A DNA stretch of 57,768 nucleotides from Acetobacteraceae bacterium (GTDB lineage Bacteria; Pseudomonadota; Alphaproteobacteria; Zavarziniales; Zavarziniaceae). Of the stretch, positions 8,267 to 17,513 are shown piece after piece. The DNA lies in the NCBI GenBank assembly GCA_947379865.1, contig CANCOY010000007.1:1-57768 (forward strand), in the 5' to 3' direction. Under the pieces are notes generated by a model that saw only the letters and a list, made by a program, of their open reading frames with translations, did no database searches and was not told the origin of the DNA. The position numbers and the translations under genes are program-made. How positions within the stretch are numbered: position 1 is the stretch's first letter; every line of letters starts with the position of its first letter.

Positions 8267-9520
8267 TCAGAAATTTGCCTTCAGCCAACGGCCAAGCTTG
8301 CCGAAGGGCCCACGGCCTGTTTCCTCATCCGTTACCCGTTGTGCGCCAAGCGCTGCTTCAACCGGCCCCCGCGCAGCATAGGCAACAAGCCCTGCACAGG
8401 TCGCAAACGCCGGCCCACCCGCAGCCTCTGCAAGGCCACCCAGACGGATCGGACGCCCGATCCGCACCTGCTTGTCGAGAATCATGGAGGCAAGTTCGCT
8501 GACGCCCTGCAGCTGGCTGCCACCGCCCGTCAGCACGATCTTGCGTCCACCAATCTGGTCGAAGCCACTTTCCTTGAGATGCGCCCGCACCAGTTCCAGC
8601 GTCTCCTCGATACGGGGACGGATGATGGCGTTCAGAAGCGAGCGCGGCACGTGATTGGGCGCCTCGTGCTCGGCCTCACCAACCTGGGGCACATCGATGA
8701 AATCGCGATCATCACTGACGCTTGGCATGGCGCTGCCATAAAGGGTCTTCATGCGCTCGGCGTGGGTCGTGGGTGTCAGCAGACCACGGGCAATGTCATT
8801 CGTTACATGAACCCCACCGATGGGAATCGCCCCTGAGTGTATCAGGCTGCCATCATAGAAGACCGCCATGGAGGTGGAGCCGCCACCCAGATCAATCAGG
8901 GTGATGCCAAGGTCCATCTCGTCTTCGACGAGGGTCGCAAGGCCCGAGGCATAGGGGCTCATCACCATGGAGGCGATACGCAGATGGCCGCGCGCCACAC
9001 AGACCGAAAGATTGCGCACCGGTCCGGCAGCTGCCGTAACCACATGCATGTCCACGCCCAGCAGATCGCCAAACATGCCACGCGGGTCGCGGATTCCGCG
9101 CGATCCGTCGATTGTATAGCCAACGGGGATGGCGTGGATGATTTCCCGGTCCGCCGGGGTATCCCCACGTGAACGCCCGAGATCGAGCACGCGGCGAATG
9201 TCGTGGTCACCCACCTCGTGGCCACTGATGGGCACGTCGACGCCAAATGTCTGGCTGTCCGGCAGGCCGGCAGAGAGATTGACGAAGACCTCGCGGATCT
9301 GCTCACCAGCCATGCGTTCGGCAGCATCCACCGCCGCACGGATCGACAGTTCGGTCGCCTCCATGTCAACAACCGAACCGGCGCGCATGCCCTTGGAAAT
9401 CTGGTGGCCAATGCCAATGACGCGCGGGTGCCCAGGCGTCTCGATGCGCGCGATGAAGCAGCACACCTTGGTGGTGCCAACATCCAGTGCTGCGATCAGA
9501 CCGCCCCTCGCCAGTGCCAT
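8267..9520 (-). CDS. ftsA: Cell division protein FtsA
   Basis: FtsA is the actin-like protein that tethers FtsZ to the membrane. I take ATG 9520, because AGGGGG lies 5 bases before it; a GTG one codon upstream is too close. This gives 417 residues. Phosphate-binding loops are DVGTTKVCCF near the N terminus and LIDLGGGSTSMAV in the middle. The C terminus (FGKLGRWLKANF) is the amphipathic membrane-targeting helix. It starts 9 bases after the ftsQ stop. Confidence 0.97.
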   Translation of the reverse strand: MALARGGLIAALDVGTTKVCCFIARIETPGHPRVIGIGHQISKGMRAGSVVDMEATELSIRAAVDAAERMAGEQIREVFVNLSAGLPDSQTFGVDVPISGHEVGDHDIRRVLDLGRSRGDTPADREIIHAIPVGYTIDGSRGIRDPRGMFGDLLGVDMHVVTAAAGPVRNLSVCVARGHLRIASMVMSPYASGLATLVEDEMDLGITLIDLGGGSTSMAVFYDGSLIHSGAIPIGGVHVTNDIARGLLTPTTHAERMKTLYGSAMPSVSDDRDFIDVPQVGEAEHEAPNHVPRSLLNAIIRPRIEETLELVRAHLKESGFDQIGGRKIVLTGGGSQLQGVSELASMILDKQVRIGRPIRLGGLAEAAGGPAFATCAGLVAYAARGPVEAALGAQRVTDEETGRGPFGKLGRWLKANF

Positions 9521-9529
9521 CACATCCCC

Positions 9530-10468
9530 CTAGGTGTTCTTCGCAGGTCCGAGCCTGCTTTTGATGGCGTCATCCAGCATGTGAATGACCAGACGATCAG
9601 CCAGGCGCATGTCGACGGCATCGATCGCCCGTCCGGTCAGACCGTGTGAGCGTTCAAGTGCGGCCAGGCGGCGCCATGCCCCTTCGTAGTCGGCTTCCGG
9701 CAGACGCACGGTGATGCCGTTGCCCAGACGAATGTCCCAGCGCCGGTCACCCACGCGGACTGCAGCCACCACAAGGGCGGCAAGCTTTGGCTCAAGCGCG
9801 ATAACCGAAAGAATCTCGGCGGCGTGGGCAGGCGCCCCCTCCCCCACGACCAGGGGCAGGCCGGCGATCTTGCCAGCCTGGCTCGCGATGACATGGCCGT
9901 CGCGGTCCACCAGCACATGGCGGCCATTGGTCTGCCAGACAGCCAGCGGGCGGCGCTCCACAAGTGCCACGTGCAGTGTGTCGGGCAGGACGCGGGTAAC
10001 CGAGGCCGTGCGAACCCAGCCAAGTTGCTGCAGACGGTCACGAACCGCTTCGGTATCGATGCCCAGAATGGGATCGCCCTGCTTGACACCAAGGGCCGCA
10101 ATAAGGTCCTCGCGGGAGGTATCAATGCGGCCTGAAACAGTAATTTTCCGCACGCTGAGGCCGGCATCGACCGCCAGATTCTCCAACCCTGCCTGTACCT
10201 TGCCGAGACCAGCCATGGGAACGCCAAAGGCCAGAGAAACAGCAACTGCCGTGAGGCCAAGACCACCGAGGCCAAGGCGCATGCGGCGGCGCAGACCAGG
10301 GCTTCCCCAGCGCCGCACGGGGGCCGCCGTGACAAGGGGCTTCTCGACCTGGCGTATTGCTGTCGGCGCCTGCTTGGTGCCGCCCTGCAGTCGCTGGCGC
10401 GCTACCTCACGCGAATTTGCCGGGCGCCGGATGGGTCCTTCGGCGATGAGCGGATCTAGCGGTCGCAT
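9530..10468 (-). CDS. ftsQ: Cell division protein FtsQ
   Basis: FtsQ is the bitopic divisome scaffold that binds FtsB/FtsL. The ATG at 10468 (MRPLDPLIAEG) has GGAGGA six bases upstream and is preferred to the upstream GTG, giving 312 residues. A basic cytoplasmic region of about 64 residues precedes one membrane helix (about 65-85). A POTRA domain then starts at VRKITVSGRIDTSREDL, followed by the FtsQ domain. The start overlaps the ddl stop by 13 bp. Confidence 0.95.
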   Translation of the reverse strand: MRPLDPLIAEGPIRRPANSREVARQRLQGGTKQAPTAIRQVEKPLVTAAPVRRWGSPGLRRRMRLGLGGLGLTAVAVSLAFGVPMAGLGKVQAGLENLAVDAGLSVRKITVSGRIDTSREDLIAALGVKQGDPILGIDTEAVRDRLQQLGWVRTASVTRVLPDTLHVALVERRPLAVWQTNGRHVLVDRDGHVIASQAGKIAGLPLVVGEGAPAHAAEILSVIALEPKLAALVVAAVRVGDRRWDIRLGNGITVRLPEADYEGAWRRLAALERSHGLTGRAIDAVDMRLADRLVIHMLDDAIKSRLGPAKNT

Positions 10469-11382
10469 GACGCGTCCTCCACGATCCACGAAACAAGGTC
10501 GGGGTACGAGATGCCGCGATGGGCTGCAATCTCCGGAACCAGGCTCAGCGGGGTCATGCCCGGCTGGGTGTTGATCTCCAGCATCACGAGGCGACCAGGC
10601 TCGCCTGCGGTATCGTCATATCTGAGGTCGGCCCGTGTCACACCCCGGCAGCCAAGCACCCGGTGCGCCTTCAGGGTCAACTCACAGGCCTCGGCATAGG
10701 CGGCAGGGTGAATGGGTGCCGGCATCAGGTGGCGGGCGCGCCCTTCCTGATATTTGGTCTCATAGTCATAGAAGCGGCCAAGGGGGACGATCTCGATGGC
10801 GCCCAGCACCGCATCACCCATCACGGCAACCTGCACCTCGCGCCCCGGGATATAACGCTCCACCAGAACGGCAGCCCCAAACCGCCAGTCGGCCAGGCGG
10901 CCCGAGAGATCGCTTTCACCCTCGAGAACGATCTGCACACCAACAGAAGACCCCTCGTTGATCGGCTTGACCACATAGGGGCGGGCCATGGGCTCACCGG
11001 CCAGCAATTCCTCGCGGGTGCATACACGGCCCTCTGCCACGGGAATGCCGGCAGCACCAAAGATCTGACGGGCGGTTGGCTTGTCCATGGCATTGGCCGA
11101 CGCGCGCACGCCCGAATGGGTATAGGGAATGCCCATCATCTCAAGCAGGCCCTGGATACAGCCGTCCTCACCCCAGCGACCATGCAGTGCGTTAAAGCAA
11201 ACATCAGGGCGAATGGCTTCAAGCTGGCGGGCGACATCAGCACCCACATCAACGCCTGTCACGCGATAACCCTTTTCCACAAGCGCCCGCGCCACGCCCG
11301 CACCAGAGACGAGGCTAACCTCGCGCTCGGCAGAGCGACCTCCCATGAGGACGGCAACATGGCGACCTGCAGCATTACTCAT
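10456..11382 (-). CDS. ddl: D-alanine--D-alanine ligase
   Basis: This ATP-grasp enzyme makes the D-Ala-D-Ala dipeptide for MurF. The 308 residues match DdlB size. The N-terminal VAVLMGGRSAEREVSLVSG is the family signature, the ATP-grasp part includes YVVKPINEGSSVGV, and the metal site is in MLEINTQPGMT. It overlaps murB by 4 bp and ftsQ by 13 bp. Confidence 0.97.
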   Translation of the reverse strand: MSNAAGRHVAVLMGGRSAEREVSLVSGAGVARALVEKGYRVTGVDVGADVARQLEAIRPDVCFNALHGRWGEDGCIQGLLEMMGIPYTHSGVRASANAMDKPTARQIFGAAGIPVAEGRVCTREELLAGEPMARPYVVKPINEGSSVGVQIVLEGESDLSGRLADWRFGAAVLVERYIPGREVQVAVMGDAVLGAIEIVPLGRFYDYETKYQEGRARHLMPAPIHPAAYAEACELTLKAHRVLGCRGVTRADLRYDDTAGEPGRLVMLEINTQPGMTPLSLVPEIAAHRGISYPDLVSWIVEDASCDR

Positions 11383-12335
11383 GGCTTTTCATCCGTGTGG
11401 GGCCGGTAAGCCACGGGCGCGGGGCGACCGAGACGTACAATTTCCCATTCAAGTTCCACGCCACTTGTCTGGAGCACCCTCCAGCGGACCTCTTCACCAA
11501 GACTTTCAAGATCAGCTGCCGTTGCCTCACCTGTGTTAATCAGGAAATTGCAATGCTGTTCCGAAACCTGGGCACCACCGCGCGACATTCCACGGCAACC
11601 CGCGGCATCAACCAGTTCCCAGGCCCGCACACCCGGCGGGTTCTTGAAGGTGGAGCCACCGGTGCGTGTACGGATTGGCTGGCTATCCTCACGCGCCTGG
11701 GCAATGGCTGCCATGCGGGCGCCAATTTCAATGGGATCCCCCGGGTGTCCCTGAAATACGCCTTCAATCAGGATCCAGTCGTCGGGGATCGCGGAATGGC
11801 GATAGGTAAAGCCCATGTCTTCAGGCGAAAGGACGTGGCGCCGGCCCTCGGCATCAAGGGCAGTCGCCTCAACCAGCACGTCGCGGATCTCGCCACCATA
11901 GGCGCCGGCATTCATCTTCAGGGCACCGCCAATGGTACCCGGGATGCCGCGCAGAAATTCGAGGCCGGCAAGGCCCGCATCCCGTGCTGCAAGCGAGACA
12001 TTCACATCCAGCGCGGCAGCACCCGCGCGCAACCGATTGCCCTCCACGCTGACACCGGCAAAGCCACGCCCCAGCCGCAGCACGATCCCGTCGATGCCGC
12101 CATCGCGGATCAAAACATTGGAGCCGACACCCAGCACGGCCAGGGGCACGTCACGCGGCCGGTCGCGCAGGAATGCAGCCAGATCATCGACATCAGCGGG
12201 GCGCACCATGACTTCGGCCGGACCGCCGACGCGAAACCACGAGATTGCCGCCAGCGAGACGCGGCTGGAAACACGGCCGCGCAGGGGTGGCAGACGATCA
12301 AGCAACTGGGGAGTTGGCGTACGGGCAGGCATCAT
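11379..12335 (-). CDS. murB: UDP-N-acetylenolpyruvoylglucosamine reductase MurB
   Basis: MurB reduces enolpyruvyl-UDP-GlcNAc to UDP-MurNAc with FAD and NADPH. FAD-binding segments are WFRVGGPAEVMVRPADVDDL and VLGVGSNVLIRDGG. The catalytic serine lies in GGSTFKNPPG. At 318 residues it matches the short type lacking the extra loops of the E. coli enzyme. The start ATG 12335 has GGGAG upstream and overlaps the murC stop. Confidence 0.96.
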   Translation of the reverse strand: MMPARTPTPQLLDRLPPLRGRVSSRVSLAAISWFRVGGPAEVMVRPADVDDLAAFLRDRPRDVPLAVLGVGSNVLIRDGGIDGIVLRLGRGFAGVSVEGNRLRAGAAALDVNVSLAARDAGLAGLEFLRGIPGTIGGALKMNAGAYGGEIRDVLVEATALDAEGRRHVLSPEDMGFTYRHSAIPDDWILIEGVFQGHPGDPIEIGARMAAIAQAREDSQPIRTRTGGSTFKNPPGVRAWELVDAAGCRGMSRGGAQVSEQHCNFLINTGEATAADLESLGEEVRWRVLQTSGVELEWEIVRLGRPAPVAYRPHTDEKP

Positions 12336-13771
12336 GGCTGTCTCCCGGTGCTTGGCGCAGCTGCGGCGTGAAGGACTTCCAGTTCTGCAGGCAGGGCATT
12401 TGCCCAGGTCGTGATGTTACCCGCCCCGAGGCAAACGACGAGATCGCCGGATCGCGCGATCTGATCGATCAGCGGTGCCAGCTGCTCAGGGCTGTCGAGG
12501 CCAAGGACCTCGCGATGTCCATGGTTGCGCAGGCCGGCGATGAGATGATCACGGTCGGCCCCCTCAAGGGGGGACTCGCCTGCGGCATAGACGTCGGCAA
12601 CGATCACGATGTCGGCATCATTGAAGCAGGTGCAGAATTCGAGAAAGAGATGCTTGAGCCGTGAGTAGCGGTGCGGCTGCACCACGGCGATCACCCGCCC
12701 GGAATAGGCGCCACGGGCCGCTGCCAAAACGGCCGCGATCTCCACGGGATGGTGGCCATAGTCGTCAATCACCGTGATACCGCGCACCTCGCCCGTGCGG
12801 GTAAAGCGACGCTTGACGCCAGAGAAATTGGCAAGCCCCCGGCGCAGCACATCATCATCAAACCCCATGTCCCGGGCGATGACGGCAACCGCAAGGCTGT
12901 TCTGGACATTGTGGCGTCCCGGCATGGGCAGTGTCAGGCCCTCGACAATGCGTTCCACACCGCTTACCCGGTCGCGGAACTGCACGTCAAAATGTGCCCC
13001 GCCTTCGGCAAAGCGCACGTTGATGGCACGCACATCAGCCTGCGGACTGAAGCCATAGGTTACGACCTTGCGGTCGGGCACCCGGCTGATCATTGCCTGA
13101 ACTTCCGGATGATCGATGCACAGGGCGGCAAAGCCGTAAAAAGGTACATTCTCGATGAAGGTCTGAAAGGCGCGTTTCACCGCCTCGAAGTCACCATAGA
13201 AATCCAGGTGCTCAGGGTCGATGTTCGTCACAACCGCGATGGTGGCTGGCAGCTTGACGAAGGTGCCGTCGCTTTCGTCGGCCTCAACCACCATCCAGTC
13301 ACCAGCACCCAGACGGGCATTGGTGCCATAGGCATTGATGATACCGCCATTGATCACCGTGGGATCATAGGCCGCTGCCTCTAGCAGGCTTGCGACCATG
13401 GAGGTTGTCGTGGTCTTGCCATGGGTTCCGGCAATGGCAATGCACGACTTGAGGCGCATCAGTTCAGCCAGCATCTCGGCCCGGCGCACCACGGGCAGCA
13501 GACGCGCGCGCGCCGCATCAACCTCGGGATTGCCAGCCTTGATGGCAGAGGAAATGACCACAACCCGGGCCTCGCCAAGGTTCTCCTCGCGATGGCCAAC
13601 CAGCACGGGGATCCCCTGCACCCTCAGCCGACGGACATTCGGCCCATCCGCCACATCCGAGCCCTGCACGCGATAGCCAAGGTTGTGCATCACCTCGGCA
13701 ATGCCCGACATGCCGATGCCGCCGATGCCCACGAAATGAATGGGGCCAATATCATGCGGAAGGGCCCTCAT
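12332..13771 (-). CDS. murC: UDP-N-acetylmuramate--L-alanine ligase MurC
   Basis: MurC adds the first stem-peptide residue, L-Ala, to UDP-MurNAc. The Rossmann start is IHFVGIGGIGMSGIAEV, and the Mur ligase P-loop AGTHGKTTTTS lies at about residues 114-124. The central and C-terminal domains are complete (YGHHPVEIAAVL is the nucleotide-contact region). Length is 479. ATGA overlaps occur at both ends, with murG and murB. Confidence 0.97.
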   Translation of the reverse strand: MRALPHDIGPIHFVGIGGIGMSGIAEVMHNLGYRVQGSDVADGPNVRRLRVQGIPVLVGHREENLGEARVVVISSAIKAGNPEVDAARARLLPVVRRAEMLAELMRLKSCIAIAGTHGKTTTTSMVASLLEAAAYDPTVINGGIINAYGTNARLGAGDWMVVEADESDGTFVKLPATIAVVTNIDPEHLDFYGDFEAVKRAFQTFIENVPFYGFAALCIDHPEVQAMISRVPDRKVVTYGFSPQADVRAINVRFAEGGAHFDVQFRDRVSGVERIVEGLTLPMPGRHNVQNSLAVAVIARDMGFDDDVLRRGLANFSGVKRRFTRTGEVRGITVIDDYGHHPVEIAAVLAAARGAYSGRVIAVVQPHRYSRLKHLFLEFCTCFNDADIVIVADVYAAGESPLEGADRDHLIAGLRNHGHREVLGLDSPEQLAPLIDQIARSGDLVVCLGAGNITTWANALPAELEVLHAAAAPSTGRQP

Positions 13772-14988
13772 GCTGCTTCCTCCGCGCTGGCCTGCATCCC
13801 CTTATGGGGGCGACTTGGCTGGTTAACAGAACGGTCCGCCGTCAGGGACCGGTGGCCGACTGCGCCATTGCCGGCAACAGCCTCAACCACATCGGCCAGC
13901 AGCGACGCCGCTTCCGGTCGGCCAAAGGCAAGGGCAGCCGCCGCTGCGGCGCCAAGTTCGGATGGCGCGCTGGCAAGATGTGTCAGGCGCTGCGCCAGGG
14001 CATCGACAGTAAAATCCGCTTGCGGCATGAGCCAGGCACCGCCGCCTGCAGCCAGTGCACGGGCGTTTGCCGTCTGGTGATCGTCCATGGCACTGGGCAG
14101 CGGCACCAGGATTGCCGGGCGACCAACCACGCCAAGTTCGGCAAGGGTCGACGCGCCAGAGCGCGCAATTACCAGATGGGCATCTGCCAGATGTCGGGGC
14201 ATGTCCGCTAGGAAGGCGGCGCAATCGGCCTCTATGCCATGGCTGCGGTAGAACGCGGCGACGCGCTGCAGATCGGCGGGTCGCACCTGCTGGGTTACGC
14301 GCAGGCGCCCACGCAGCGTTTCAGGCAGGGCCGCCAAGGCAGCCGGCACGATGTCGCCCATGATAGAGGCACCCTGGCTGCCGCCGGTTACCAGCAGGTT
14401 GAGGGGCCCGGTAACCTCAGGCTCCACATAAGGGGTGCCAGCGACAGCCAGAATGGCTTCGCGCACGGGATTGCCAGTGATGACGAGCCTGGCGGCAAAG
14501 GCAGCGTCGCGTGCCGTCGACAAAGGCAAGGCGCCCGCAAGGGCTATGGCGCGGCTTGCAAGCAGGCGGTTCACGCGACCCAGCACGGCATTCTGCTCAT
14601 GAATGCAGCAGGGAATGCCCAGCGACAGGGCCGCTACCATGGCAGGCAAAGAAGGATATCCGCCAAAGCCAATGACAGCCCGTGGCCGCAAGCGGCCGAG
14701 ATGGCGGCGGGCCTGGAGAATGCCACGCGCAATGTCGAAGAGAACCCGGATCTGGCCAAGGCGGCCAGCGCGCGCGAAGGTTCCAGCGGCAACGCCCACC
14801 ACCGGTACACCGGCAAAGGCGGCCTCATAGTCTGCACCACGACGATCAGTCATCAGCACGATGTGCCGCCCACGACGCTGCAACTCGGCTGCCAGTGCCT
14901 GGGCCGGGAACAGGTGGCCGCCAGTGCCACCAGCGGCCAGCACGATATCCACCGGCCCGAGGGGTGGGTGGGCTGAGGTCAAGGTCAT
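13768..14988 (-). CDS. murG: Lipid II synthase MurG
   Basis: MurG transfers GlcNAc onto lipid I at the inner face of the membrane. The GT28 N-terminal signature AAGGTGGHLFPAQALA is at residues 18-33, and the donor-site region ARSGASTLAELGVVGRPAI is intact. The 406 residues are slightly longer than E. coli MurG because of a Glu/Ala-rich C-terminal tail. It overlaps ftsW and murC by 4 bp each. Confidence 0.96.
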   Translation of the reverse strand: MTLTSAHPPLGPVDIVLAAGGTGGHLFPAQALAAELQRRGRHIVLMTDRRGADYEAAFAGVPVVGVAAGTFARAGRLGQIRVLFDIARGILQARRHLGRLRPRAVIGFGGYPSLPAMVAALSLGIPCCIHEQNAVLGRVNRLLASRAIALAGALPLSTARDAAFAARLVITGNPVREAILAVAGTPYVEPEVTGPLNLLVTGGSQGASIMGDIVPAALAALPETLRGRLRVTQQVRPADLQRVAAFYRSHGIEADCAAFLADMPRHLADAHLVIARSGASTLAELGVVGRPAILVPLPSAMDDHQTANARALAAGGGAWLMPQADFTVDALAQRLTHLASAPSELGAAAAAALAFGRPEAASLLADVVEAVAGNGAVGHRSLTADRSVNQPSRPHKGMQASAEEAA

Positions 14989-16124
14989 AGCGACTGCCCC
15001 CCCAGCGTGACGGGGCGACCGGGGCGCACACGCGTGAGTGCCAGAACCATGCCCATGCCCATGGCAAGCGCCATCAGGCTGGACCCGCCATAAGAGATGA
15101 ACGGCAGGGTCATGCCCTTGGCCGGCAGCAGGTGAAGGTTCACGCCGATATTGATGACCGCCTGAAGCCCGAACTGAATCAGAAGACCGGCGCCGGCCAG
15201 CAGCACAAAGGGATCAGTTTCCTGCAGAAGCCGGGCGAAACCGCGCAGCACCACAAAGGCAAAAAGACCTACCAGCACGACACAGGCAAGGGTGCCGAAT
15301 TCCTCCCCGGCCACAGCGAAAATGAAATCCGTGTGGGCGTCGGGCAGAATGCGCTTGATTACACCCTCGCCCGGGCCACGGCCCCACAGGCCACCGGTGG
15401 TGAAGGCCGACAGGGCCTTGTCGATCTGGAAGGTGTCGCCCGATTCCGGACTGATGAAGCGATCAATCCGGCTGGCCACATGTGGCAGAAGAAAGTAACC
15501 GCCCACAATGCCTGCCAGACCAGCCAGGGCCAAGACCATGACCACAAACATCGGCAGTCCCGCCAGGAACAGTTGCGCACACCAGACCGCAGTAATCAGC
15601 AGGGTTTGCCCGAAATCCGGCTGCAGGATCAACGGGCAGGCAACTGCTGCCCACAGGGCCGCCGAAAGTTTGCCGCCCGGGAAGGCAGGGTTGCGCACCC
15701 GCTCTGCCAGCATCCAGGCCGAAACCACGATGAACAGGGGCTTGATGAATTCAGACGGCTGAATGGACAGGGGACCTACCACCAGCCAGCGTGTCGAGCC
15801 CTTGATCGCGGCGCCAAGAAACAGCGTGGCGACAAGCAGCACATAGGCACCAAGGAAGGCGAGCACGGCAAAGCGGCGCACCTGCAGGGGGGGCGCCAGC
15901 GAGATCACGAACATCACCAGCAGCGATGGCGCAAGGAAGAGCGATTGGCGGTGAACGAAGTGAAAGCTGTCGGCACCGATGCGCAGGGCCACCGCCGGGC
16001 TTGCCGCCAGGGTGAGGAGAAGGCCGGCGCCGATGAGCAGACCTAGGGCCAGCAGGGTCCAACGGTCGATGGTCCACCACCAACGGCCGATAATGCTGGT
16101 GTCGCTACGGGTGAAGCCGGTCAT
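14985..16124 (-). CDS. ftsW: Peptidoglycan polymerase FtsW (SEDS family)
   Basis: FtsW is the septal glycosyltransferase that works with FtsI. It is a 379-residue polytopic protein with about ten membrane helices. SEDS hallmarks include the loop STRWLVVGPLSIQPSEFIK and the C-terminal PFISYGGSSL. The gene lies between murD and murG as usual, with 4-bp overlaps on both sides. Confidence 0.96.
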   Translation of the reverse strand: MTGFTRSDTSIIGRWWWTIDRWTLLALGLLIGAGLLLTLAASPAVALRIGADSFHFVHRQSLFLAPSLLVMFVISLAPPLQVRRFAVLAFLGAYVLLVATLFLGAAIKGSTRWLVVGPLSIQPSEFIKPLFIVVSAWMLAERVRNPAFPGGKLSAALWAAVACPLILQPDFGQTLLITAVWCAQLFLAGLPMFVVMVLALAGLAGIVGGYFLLPHVASRIDRFISPESGDTFQIDKALSAFTTGGLWGRGPGEGVIKRILPDAHTDFIFAVAGEEFGTLACVVLVGLFAFVVLRGFARLLQETDPFVLLAGAGLLIQFGLQAVINIGVNLHLLPAKGMTLPFISYGGSSLMALAMGMGMVLALTRVRPGRPVTLGGQSL

Positions 16125-17509
16125 GCCGAGCCCTCCCCCAGCGCCGCCGCCAGTGCACGGAACGTGTCGCCGCGCTGCTCATAATCCTTGAACTGATCAA
16201 AGGAGGCGCAGGCCGGAGACAGCAATACGACGGGCTTGTCACCTGGCACGCGGCGGGCGTCTGCAAAGGCAGCAGCAACGGCGTGGGCAAGGTCGCCCAC
16301 CTCTGCGCAGGCTACCCTGCCGGCCAGGGTATGGGCGAAGGCTGGCGCCGCATCACCGATCAGATAGGCGCGCCGGATAGCCGGGAAAAAATCAACAAGG
16401 CTCTCGATGCCGCCAGCCTTGGCCTTGCCACCGGCGATCCACCAGATGGCAGGATAAGCGGCAAGCGCCTTTGCGGCTGCATCGGCATTGGTTGCCTTGG
16501 AATCATTGATGAAGCGCACGCCATCGATCTCGGCGACAAGCTCCATGCGATGGGCAAGGCCAGGGAAACTGGCAAGGCCATCAAGGATGGCTGCCCGTCC
16601 GATACCAAGCGCCCGGGCGGCCGCATAGGCCGCCGCAGCATTCTGCCAGTTATGCCGACCCGGCAGACGGCTGAATGTCCGTAGGTCGACAATCTTTTCG
16701 GGTGGCCCATCAATGGCGTCAAACAGCATGCCATCCAGAACATAAACGCCACACTCAACCGGCCCCTCGGTTGACAGGCGCAGAAGGCGCTGAGGCCCCG
16801 CCTCAACCCGGTCTGCGATGGCCTGGCACCAACTGTCCTCGACACCGATGATGGCTGTCTGGCCAGCATGCTGGTTGGCAAACAGACGTTCCTTCACGGC
16901 CGCATAACCCACCATGTTTCCATGGCGATCGAGATGGTCTGGGGTGATGTTGAGCAGAACGGCAACATCAGGCGCAAGGGTTGAGGTCAGATCGATCTGG
17001 AAAGACGACAGTTCGATCACATAGGCGCCAGATGCCGGCACCGGCTCGAGGTCGAGAACGGCACGCCCCAGATTTCCACCAATCGCAACCTCACTGCCAG
17101 ATGTGGCAACAAGGTGGCCGATCAGGGCCGTGGTGGTGGACTTTCCGTTGGTACCCGTTATGCCGACCAGGGGGGCCGCCCCTCGTGCCGGGCTCCCGGC
17201 AAACAGCTCCACATCTCCAATAACGGGGACGCCGGCGGCCCGTGCCGCAAGCACCAGCGGATGGGGTGCGGGATGGGTGAGCGGAACACCCGGGCTCAGC
17301 ACAAGGGCGGCAAGCTGTGCCCAGTCGAGTGTTGCGGGGTCGGCAAGAAACAGACCGGCGGCCTGTGCCTCAGCACGGCTCTGGGCGCCATCATCCCAGG
17401 CCACAGCCTTGGCACCACCCGCCTCGAGCGCGCGCGCCACAGCAATGCCGGTGCGGGCAAGCCCGAACACCAGCACAGTGCGATCGCGAAACTGCTCGAC
17501 GCGGATCAT
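16121..17509 (-). CDS. murD: UDP-N-acetylmuramoylalanine--D-glutamate ligase MurD
   Basis: MurD adds D-Glu to UDP-MurNAc-L-Ala. The N-terminal VLVFGLARTGIAVARAL binds the UDP substrate and GITGTNGKSTTTALI is the ATP loop. FINDSKATNADAAAKAL and VLLSPACASFDQF are the usual C-terminal signatures. Length is 462. It starts 4 bp after the mraY stop and overlaps ftsW. Confidence 0.97.
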   Translation of the reverse strand: MIRVEQFRDRTVLVFGLARTGIAVARALEAGGAKAVAWDDGAQSRAEAQAAGLFLADPATLDWAQLAALVLSPGVPLTHPAPHPLVLAARAAGVPVIGDVELFAGSPARGAAPLVGITGTNGKSTTTALIGHLVATSGSEVAIGGNLGRAVLDLEPVPASGAYVIELSSFQIDLTSTLAPDVAVLLNITPDHLDRHGNMVGYAAVKERLFANQHAGQTAIIGVEDSWCQAIADRVEAGPQRLLRLSTEGPVECGVYVLDGMLFDAIDGPPEKIVDLRTFSRLPGRHNWQNAAAAYAAARALGIGRAAILDGLASFPGLAHRMELVAEIDGVRFINDSKATNADAAAKALAAYPAIWWIAGGKAKAGGIESLVDFFPAIRRAYLIGDAAPAFAHTLAGRVACAEVGDLAHAVAAAFADARRVPGDKPVVLLSPACASFDQFKDYEQRGDTFRALAAALGEGSA

Positions 17510-17513
17510 TGGC